Shown: in pieces, positions 56,570 to 64,000 of the stretch
How the letters are laid out: the number at the start of each line of letters is the position of its first letter
Position numbering within the stretch: the first letter of the stretch is position 1
Source of the DNA: Camelus bactrianus
Lineage: Eukaryota > Chordata > Mammalia > Artiodactyla > Camelidae
DNA length: 64,000 nt
Assembly: GCF_048773025.1 (NCBI RefSeq)
Contig: NC_133554.1
Location: 54,288,769-54,352,768 of the forward strand
Direction of reading: 5' to 3'
The notes under the pieces: model-generated
Seen by the model: the letters and a program-made list of their open reading frames with translations, nothing else
Told to the model about the DNA's origin: nothing
Database searches by the model: none
Program-made: the position numbers and the translations under genes

Positions 56570-57415
56570 AAGGCCTCCAGGGTCAAAGGGCTGTTGAAAT
56601 CTAGCAAATAGTTCTGTCTGATAATCACGATTTTTCTTCTTATGTTGTTATTGTAGCATGTTACACTTACTGATTTTCTAATGTTCAAACAATTTTGCAT
56701 TCTGGCATGAACCCAAATTGGTGACAATGGATTATCCTTCTTGTATATCACTGGATTCATGTGATTTTTTGTTCCAGAATTTTGCATTTATGTTCGTGAG
56801 TGATATTTGCCCACGATATTTCTTGCATTCACTAGCCTTGTAGGATTGGCATCAAGATTATACTAATTGCATTGAGTGGACTGGGGATTGCATCCCCTTT
56901 TCCTTTGTTCCAGTATTTTCTGGTATAAACTAGACATTATTTCTTCCTTAAATGTTTAGTGAATATCTCCATTGAAACTGTATAGGCCTGGCATTTTCTT
57001 TGGGGGAAATTTCTAATAATGGATTTGATTCATTAAATAGTTGTAAGATTATTCAGCTTTTTTATTTCTTTTTGTGCTAATTTTAGTATATTGTTTTTCC
57101 CAAGAATTTGTTATTCCACCTAAAATTTCAAATTTATTGGCATAAACTTGTTTAGATATCATTTTATCATCCTGTCCTTTTCTTATCTTAGCCTCAAATT
57201 ATCTTTTTAATAAGTGCAGGGTATATGGTGATGTCCCCCTTTTCATGATTGATGTTGATTATTTAGACCCCTTCTCTTTCTATCACAAATATCTCATGAA
57301 GGTTTTTTTTTTTTTTAAAAAAACAATTGCTGGCTTTGTTGATCTCTGTTTTATGTTTATGTTCTACTTCATTAATTTTTGTTCTTTTCTTCATCATTTC
57401 CTTCCTTCTACTTTT
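56570..57415 (-). repeat. L1 ORF2 fragment, antisense
   Basis: The reverse strand reads as the L1 reverse-transcriptase region, with 'gtataggcctggcattttctttggggg' and 'ttgttatgtatttcctaccttc'-type blocks. It ends at about 57415, directly against the CD300 V-exon scrap. Confidence 0.7.
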
Positions 57416-57416
57416 T

Positions 57417-57618
57417 CCAAGTGACCACTCACTGTCACTACAGCCCAGGGTGGGAGAACTATGTGAAGTGGTGGTGCCGAGACGCGGATCAGAATAACTG
57501 CATCATCCTTGTTCAGGCCACTGGCTCAAAGCAGGGGGAGAACACGAACCGTGTATACATCAACCAGAGCAAACGCATGTTGACCATGACCATGTCTGAT
57601 GAGAAAAATGGCTTATGA
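57417..57618 (+). pseudogene. Truncated CD300 V-set exon fused to L1
   Basis: The open stretch reads VTTHCHYSPGWENYVKWWCRDADQNNCIILVQATGSKQGE...RVYINQSKRMLTMTMSDEKNGL and then stops. It is a CD300LB/LD-type V domain that lacks its first strands and the whole DTYWCGI half. The 5' boundary coincides with the end of an antisense L1 piece, and CAAG there is L1-junction sequence and not a family acceptor. An ancestral duplicate of the nearby V exon, truncated on both sides, is the simplest reading. Confidence 0.8.
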
Positions 57619-57619
57619 G

Positions 57620-58474
57620 AAAACCAGTTTTGTTTTTTCTGACTTGTTGCCTAGGCATTTTACAGTACGATAGCCCTACTCACACCCAGAGTCTGGACAT
57701 TTCGATAAAGACCTGAGCTTAAGATTCCCACCATAAGTTCCCACCTTGGTTTTCCCAGGGCACCTTTTAAAATAACCACTTAGAGTTAAAGCTGCAAAAA
57801 AATCAATGACTTCTGCCCCAACACCTTATCAGTAACAGGTGCTTGCTACCTTGCTCTGTATCTCCTGCTGTCTTGTGACCTGGGATGGAGGACTGCCCTT
57901 CCTCCTGATCATTGCCACCATCCTCCTCCTGCCTTCCCAATCCAGCTCTGAGACCTGTAAGTAATAAATCTTTTGACTCTACTTCCTTTGTGTGGGTGTA
58001 TTAAAACTACGCCTCCAACCATATCTGTGTTAAACCCTATCTGACTCCTTAAATAACTTGACCTCTTTGCAGCATCCCCACCCCTCTGCCCAAATTTTCT
58101 GCAACTGAATCTCCAGCTGTTTCTCCTATTTCTCTGGTTGCTCTTAGTCTACTTGGAAAGAAACATTCTTCATCTGCTCCTATCTTAAATTTTATCCATT
58201 TGTGAGATTTCCATCCTACCTGTCCCTCCTTATTCTATCCATTTCTGTTGGGTGGTCTCATTGCACCCATAATTTTATTTGCCATTAGTATTCTTACATC
58301 AGTTTTTCCTTCACAGATTTCCCCGAAGTTTCAGATTAATGTATCAACTGCCTACTCAACCTCATCTATGGGAAGTCTCATTGGTACATTGTCCCATGCA
58401 AACCACATTCTTCTTCGCCCTCCCCTTCCAACCGGCTCCTTCTCCTGGGTTCCCAAGTCCAGCAAATGTCATCC
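57620..58474. other. Non-coding sequence inside the inverted segment
   Basis: Between the V-exon scrap and the right arm no exon is seen. The pyrimidine-rich text around 57880-58140 resembles an old LINE or LTR but cannot be named. Confidence 0.35.
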
Positions 58475-59012
58475 CCATTCCCAGATGTCATCCTGCCAGC
58501 CTTCTTCTCCCACATGCCGCAAGGTTAATCATTCAGTAATTCCTCTAGTGGGTGCTTCCCAGACATCTCTTAAAGGTGTTCCCTTCTCTCAGTACCCACT
58601 GGAATTACCCAAGTCCAGGCTACCCTTGTTATTTCATCTGTGTTAGTACATCTGCACACTAGTATTATCTCTGCTTCCAGTTTTGCCCAAATCTAGTCCA
58701 TTCCTCAATACTCTAGGCAGAATGATCTTTAAACAACAACAGTCACTGTCCTTCAGCTCTTATTCTTTTAAAATAAAGTTCAAGAATTTCAACAGAGGTC
58801 TGAATGTTTCAGTTCCTTGTCCTGTGGCTGTGGTTGGAGGGTGCTGCGCAGGTCACTTAAGACAACATGGCCACAAAGGCCCCATCTAGGGGTGCTGCAG
58901 GGAGGTTATTGGAGACAGAGCTGAGCCATCCTTAAGGGGTTTGTATTTCTCAGCAAAGAGAGTCGAACAAAATATATCAAACCAACCAACCACAGAGTTG
59001 AGTAAGTTGGCT
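58475..59012 (+). repeat. Inverted repeat, right arm (about 530 bp)
   Basis: Reverse-complement partner of 51108-51640. The space between the arms is about 6.8 kb and holds the plus-strand CD300LD-like exons and the V-exon scrap. Homology fades into unrelated AT-rich sequence just past 59012. Confidence 0.88.
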
Positions 59013-59199
59013 TTTTTGTCAGCAGTAGACCAGTTAGACAATTCAGTGGGGAAGAGAATATACAATGGTGATGAAAAATATTAAGAAGCTTAAAAATCAG
59101 CTCAAGAAAGATGTGGGACAGATTTTGAAAAATTCTGTAAAATTCTATTGAGAGACATAAAGAAACATTTGAAATTCTTTCCCCTCATCACAGAAAAAT

Positions 59200-59570
59200 A
59201 GCACATTTTTGATATTGTCCTAAAACTTCCCTATTTCCCCTTGAAGTATTTTGAAAATCATTCCATATCAATACCTATAAATTTTTGCTTTTAATGGTTT
59301 CATAGTATTTCATAATTTATATATATCATGATTTAGTTCTTTCCTTCTTGATGGACATTTAAGCTGTTTTCAAGTTTTGTTTTGTTTTTTTGCAACTACA
59401 TACAATTCTGTAATGCATATTTTTGCATGTGTGACTTGATATACATTTGTGAAGATAGGATAATTTCCTGTAAATAAAATAGCTGGGTTAGAGGTCTGTG
59501 CACTTTTCCAATTTAGATGGATGTAAAAATTTCTACCCATGCCTAAATGTGTTAACAAATGCCAAACCCC
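59200..59570 (-). repeat. L1 3' UTR fragment, antisense
   Basis: 'ttttgaaaatcattccatatcaatacc', 'ggtttcatagtatttcataatttatatatatcatga' and 'ttgatggacatttaagctgttttc' are an old L1 3' region in reverse. Confidence 0.7.
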
Positions 59571-59579
59571 ACCTCAAAC

Positions 59580-61560
59580 ACTGGATGTGGTCAATTTTTT
59601 ATCTTCCCAAGTCTGATTGGTAGATTTGACATGTTGATCAAGCATGACCTGAACTGAACCCGCAGGGAGAGGAAGTTGCTGGAGGAAGGGGGATGAAGTA
59701 GAGAGTCGAGAGGAAGGAGCAATGGACTGCAAAACAGAGCCATGAAGCGGGTGATGTTGTGTGTGCTGAGAACCAACAGGATACCTGCCCTCAGGGTGAG
59801 GGGGAGGCCAGGCCACAAACCTGCTCCAGCTCCCAGCCCCTCCCAGCTACCTCTCCTCCCCATACTGGTCTTTGGCAAATGCCAACTTTTACTCCAAAGG
59901 CAAGTGGTGACTGGCAGAAATATCACAAAGTGGTATTTCAAGCAACACAATATAAAACTGTTTGGAGAAGCAGACTTGGGTCCAGGAAGCAGAGAAAGGA
60001 GATTCCACAACTGTATGCTGGCTGTTCCCTAAGAAAAAAGTAAAAATAATTTATAAGTTTAAAATGAACCTAAAATAAAGAGATCTTCAATCTGCAACTG
60101 AAAGTCCACAGTGTCCCAGGGAAAGAACTGATACTGATGATGGACACCAAAAATATTCTGAAATTACAGACCTTCAAGCATAACGATAGAATCTAATGGG
60201 CTCATATCAGAAAGGATATCAAATCAGAGAGAGCAAGTTGTGCATGTGATGGAAAGACATCACAACCACACTGCATCCCAGGAGACAGTGAAGGAAAATC
60301 TACACGTTCAGAGGAAAAGACAGGGAGTTCCACGAATTTTATACTCAGCGTTGCTGTTTTTCAACTATTTGAGCAAGCAACAATCTCATGGCTGCAAGAA
60401 CTATGAAATACAGCACCCATGAGCCATTTAAAAAGAGAAAAACTACATTGTGATGAAAATTTGCCAACAAACGGAAAAGTTAAATCATGAGAAAACAGAA
60501 GCTATGGTGAGCAATGAATAGATTGAAAACTAGAAAAAGAACTAAATGATTATTTTTTAATTTACATATCAAACATTTACAGAATAGAATAAAAATCTCA
60601 TAAATACAAAAATCCTACACTAACCAAATCAGTACTGGAAAGAGGAGGGAGGGCAAAGTTAGGTAAGATGCAAAAGCCGTCGTCTTTCAGGGCAGGGAAG
60701 CAGCGGTTTAAATACGTTGTTAAAAATAAGAAGGTAAAAGGGGGACTTGGGGCCCAAGCATAGTGCAGAGGGAGTTCAAGTGAGGGGCTGCTTGGCTTGG
60801 GTGTCAGGGCCCCAGCAGGGAGCAGGGTCTCCCTGCAGACCAGGTCTCCTCCAGCTGTGTCCTAAGCTGTCCTTCCTGGCCTGGGCTGCCCCTGCTTCTC
60901 CTGCCCCTGCTCAGTGGTCCCTCTGCTCTAGGGGCCTCCCTCTTTGGTCTTGAAGCTGCCCAGAAGTCAAAGCCCAGAAGAGGGGCTTAAGAGGAAGGGA
61001 ACAGCTGTCCTTTTCTCTTCATTAAGGAGCTCCTGGTGCCCTCTCCCTTCCTCCACAATGAATCGTCAGAAAGAGCTTAATTCACATCTGAGGAATCTTG
61101 GTCTAGGGCTCTTTAGAAGGATGAGGAGCCGTATTCCCAGGCTCATCCCTCCCCAGGCACCCGTAGCTCACAGCTGCTGGTCTGTTCTAACTCAGGTGTC
61201 AGACTGATGAATTACCCCTACCGTCCCCCAAATGCATGGGGTTATCTCCCTCGGTACCCCAAATGAGAGCAGCAGTTAAACTGAGTACATGCAAAAGAGG
61301 AAAGAAAATGTGGAGCTATTAACAGGAAGGGCTCTGGTGACCAGGAGGGGACGTGAGGCCATGCTCATCTTCAGCCATGCACGTAGGAGGTGAGGGATGG
61401 AGCTGGTACCAGGGTTTCCTTCCACAGAAGTGGCAAAAATACATCAGGGCAGGGGTGCCAGAGTCTTCTGTTCACTTGTAGATTCATGTCTCCGCTTGTG
61501 GTTGGCACGTGATCAGCGTTTAGTACAGTTTTTCTGTTTCCGTGGGGTCTAGAATTTCAA
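59580..61560. other. Intergenic sequence, no gene recognised
   Basis: No CD300 exon on either strand. About 60040-60560 is AT-rich and may be worn LINE or other repeat. About 60780-61000 is GC-richer and leucine-rich in one frame but has no family motif or splice context. Confidence 0.4.
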
Positions 61561-61964
61561 AACCCATTATTTATTGAAGCCCTGAACCCCATGGAATGCA
61601 AAAATTAGTCCGTTACATTGCAGGCGGCTCACAGGCCTGAGATTATCTATGTCCTCCAGGAACTGGGCCCAGGGGAAAGGCATTTTCTTTTGCATTTCTC
61701 CTTGTATTTTTTTTTTCCTGTGTTGGAGGCCTCAAGAGAAGGAAGGCCGGAGGCTATACAGAGAAGGGGGACACCAGAGTGAGGCCCAGAGGCCCAAGCA
61801 TCATAGTTGCAGGTTCCCAGGGACTAGGGGACTGTCTCCTGAAGCAGGGCCACGCTGCCTCTAGAACCACTGTCACTGCTGACCACAGTCATTTCCTGAT
61901 AAAAATTTCTTATTTTTCTACTTGAGGGTCTTTCTCTTTGGACAAGACGTTGAAGAGCATGGGA

Positions 61965-62109
61965 CTACTGGTTCTCATGGGGCTGACTCTGCCTCCTCCC
62001 AGAGCTCCTCTGAGGCCTGCTGACCCAGAGGACAGCACCGAGCATGCCCAGGAGCAGGGGCAGCTTCAGGAAGACCAGGAGCAGGAAGTGGGCGCTGCCC
62101 AGCGGGGAC
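61965..62109 (-). CDS. Copy 4 membrane and tail exon
   Basis: Acceptor TCCTCCCACAG, 145 bases, open to TAG at 61965-61967. This is the best-preserved tail of the CD300C-type copies relative to recalled human CD300C. Confidence 0.87.
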
Positions 62110-63896
62110 CTGTGGGAGGAACAGAGTGATAGGAAATGAGCTGCCACCCAGGCCCCTTCCTCCCATCTTTCCGGGTGCCCAGGTCCTGGATTCCAATAAT
62201 CTATGTGAGGGCCAGCCTGCGGCCCCAGGCTGACAGTGGCCTGCACTCCCCTAAACCCTCCTTCCATGTTTCTCACTGTTGCTACCCTTGCTGCTCTACT
62301 GGGAGGGAAAGGACAGGTGTCCTTATAAGAAGGAGAGGAGATTAGGACATAGACACATACAAAGGGGAAACTACGTGACGCCACAGGGAGAAGACGGCCA
62401 TCGACATGCTAAGGAGAGAGACCTTAAAAGGAACCAATTCTGCCAACTCCTTGATCGCAGACTCTGGCCTCGAGAATTGTGCAAAAATACATGTCTGTTC
62501 TTTAAGCCGCCGGGCCTGTGGTTCTTTGTTATGGCAGCCAAGCTAATACACGAATTGTCTCTTATTCTTCACTAGTCACAGAAATTTGTAGAATAAACTC
62601 GTCAATCAAGTACTTAACTCTGTTTGGTACGTTAATTATGTAATATAAGTACCCAGAGGGCAGACGGCTGGATATTTTGTTCATCTTCACATCTCTTCGT
62701 ATTTCCTAAAACCAGGATAGGAGGAGCGGTGCTCAGTGCTCATTGGTTGGATAAATGAATGGATTATTCATCTCATGCTGATCAAAGACCCTCACTGGTA
62801 CATACGTATGCCTTTGATTCATACAGTGAGGGCATTTCTTAACTATTACTTATTAAAAGCATTTTGGTAGGAAGAAACTTTCAAAACAGAAAGCAAATGG
62901 GAAAGGGGAAGGAAAGGGTTCCTGGGGGTGGGAAGATTGGGGATCTCCCTCTGGGATTCTGCAGGAAGGCCCAGCAATAGAAACAAAGTTGAGGAGGGGA
63001 GGGCAGAGCTCAGTGGTACCGTGCGTGCTTAGCGTGAGGTTCTGGGTTCAATCCCCAGTACCTCCTTTAAAACAAAGAAAAAGAAACAAAGTTGAGAGGA
63101 CCAAGGGGAGAGAAGGGAGGAAGTGAAACAGGCCACTCATCTTCTAGAAAGCCCGTTTAGCTGCAATGGCTGGACAGGGCACTAAGGAGCCTGAGCGAGG
63201 CTCTGTTTCTTCCCCTGTGAAATGGGGAAGTGCATATCTACCCATTCCGTGGTGGTCTAGACGGGGGCAAAGAATTAACAGAGTAAAGACAAGAAAGCCC
63301 CTCTGTGAGCCGCCAGGTGCTCTAAGGACGCAGGGAAATATGAGCATCGCTGCTCTTGCCGTTAGAGAACTTAGGGAAAACAGCACTTACACAGGCCCTC
63401 CCTGCCCTCCCAGGATCTGCCGTGCCGCCCTCATGGGCCGCCTGCCCGTCCAGCTCCCACACTCTGAGTCTCCATCTCTGAGTTCCTCGGGAGGACGCTC
63501 CAGGTCTATGTCTCGAGCTGAACGCAGTGCCAGCCACAGAGAGGTTAACTCAGTTAAAATGGGATGGATGGATGGATGGATGAATTTATGAACCAACAAA
63601 TCTACAAATAGCACTGAGGACCAGGACGAAGGATCAGGGGTCTCCTGTGCAGCCTGAGAGCAAGGCAGAAGAGGCCCTGGCATCTTTCTCCTCTCAAGGG
63701 AGCCTGAGGGTCCGGAGACAAGCTCTGGCTGGGACCCGGGACCACAGAGGGTCCCGCCGTCGGAGGAGTGGGCCACCGGGAACAGCACAATCTGAGCTGG
63801 CTTACCTGCCGCCGTTGGAGGGGTGGCCTCTGGTGTCTCCCGTGGTGACTGGCGCTGTGAACGTGGTGGTAGTGGAGGTGGTGGTCGGCACTGCAC
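61965..63896 (-). CDS. CD300C/CD300LD-type receptor, copy 4, 3' half (runs off right edge)
   Basis: Two intact exons, 63806-63896 (stalk) and 61965-62109 (membrane and tail), join in phase 2. The stalk is almost pure Thr/Ser/Pro ([19 protein letters not shown]), a likely O-glycosylated stem. The membrane exon reads [41 protein letters not shown] and ends HENQ at a TAG. The end resembles human CD300C (GENQ), but the RSPL-S-HF entry and Thr-rich stalk resemble human CD300LD, so orthology is open. The helix keeps a lysine for adaptor pairing, and the tail has no tyrosine motif. A possible AATAAA lies at 61570-61575. The V and signal exons must be beyond 64000. It cannot be the missing 3' end of the plus-strand CD300LD-like exons without rearrangement, because it lies on the other strand. 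Confidence 0.82.
62300..62565 (+). mobile_element. MLT1-type MaLR LTR (fossil)
   Basis: 'gtgtccttataagaaggagaggag', 'gggagaagacggccatcgacatgc' and 'gttatggcagccaagctaatacac' follow the MLT1-like LTR order to its right end. Old. Lies in the intron between the two copy 4 exons. Confidence 0.65.
62994..63081 (+). mobile_element. Short camelid-type SINE with perfect 15-bp TSD
   Basis: An 88-base copy with head 'gggcagagctcagtggta', B box 'ggttcaatccccagtacctcc' and a purine-rich end. AGAAACAAAGTTGAG at 62979-62993 and 63082-63096 is a perfect 15-base duplication. Confidence 0.9.
63559..63582 (+). repeat. (GGAT)n short microsatellite
   Basis: About six GGAT units in the intron between the copy 4 exons. 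Confidence 0.85.
63806..63896 (-). CDS. Copy 4 stalk exon
   Basis: 91 bases between CAAGCACCAG and GTAAGC, in frame from a phase-1 V exon and into the membrane exon. Confidence 0.75.
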
Positions 63897-64000
63897 CTGG
63901 TGCTTGGCGTACAGACCAGATTACGCACTGCTCGGCCTGCTCACCCGCCCCCAGCCCTGCCCGTGGCTCTGAACCTGGGGGATGGGGGGAGCACGGGCTG

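Noticed and set aside
57379-57618. Functional V exon with a leader-like hydrophobic start
   Set aside because: The hydrophobic N-terminus is translated antisense L1 pyrimidine tract. The domain lacks half its strands and the second core cysteine.
60747-60953. Leu/Ala-rich stretch that might be a membrane exon for the plus-strand CD300LD-like gene
   Set aside because: It has no lysine or VNRPQ-type motif, no acceptor in the right phase and no similarity to any family membrane exon.

Overview
The window is mammalian genomic DNA. The host is most likely a camelid (camel, llama or alpaca). About a dozen short tRNA-derived SINEs carry intact A and B boxes and share a tail resembling AATAAACCTAATTACC, which is the camelid-type SINE as I recall it. 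Several are flanked by clean target-site duplications. L1, L2, MIR, MER5-type and old LTR fragments fill most of the rest. No CpG-rich promoter, housekeeping gene or functional RNA gene is evident.

The genes belong to the CD300 (CMRF35-like) cluster of paired myeloid immunoglobulin receptors, in the order known from human 17q25 but with extra copies. From left to right: the last coding exon of the inhibitory receptor CD300A (+, 546-680); a complete CD300LB (-, 16530-23971); a complete CD300C-type gene (-, 26153-29145); a tandem second CD300C-type gene with a frameshifted membrane exon (-, 32780-35975); a multiply broken CD300C-type pseudogene (-, 41177-49085); two intact CD300LD-like exons on the opposite strand (+, 52347-56068); a V-exon scrap abutting L1 (+, 57417-57618); and the last two exons of another CD300C/LD-type gene running off the right edge (-, 61965-63896).

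All genes share the family exon plan: a signal-peptide exon ending in phase 1, a V-set exon of about 330 bases, a Thr/Ser/Pro-rich stalk exon ending in phase 2, and a final exon with the membrane helix and tail. CD300A ends in tyrosine motifs and is inhibitory. The others have short tails and a lysine inside the membrane helix, the usual arrangement for borrowing an acidic ITAM adaptor such as DAP12. The cluster therefore reads as one inhibitory gene facing a row of activating-type genes that is still duplicating, converting and decaying.

The most notable structure is at 51-59 kb. An inverted pair of roughly 530-base arms (about 51108-51640 and 58475-59012) brackets the only CD300 exons here that run opposite to their neighbours, which points to a local inversion. 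Other points worth checking are a lysine in the membrane helix of all four CD300C-type copies where human CD300C (from memory) has glutamate, a nearly identical patch over the promoter and signal exon of the two tandem CD300C genes, a shifted cysteine in their V domains, and an extended CD300LB tail. Exon limits were set by eye from splice consensus and family phase. Human sequences were compared from memory only.
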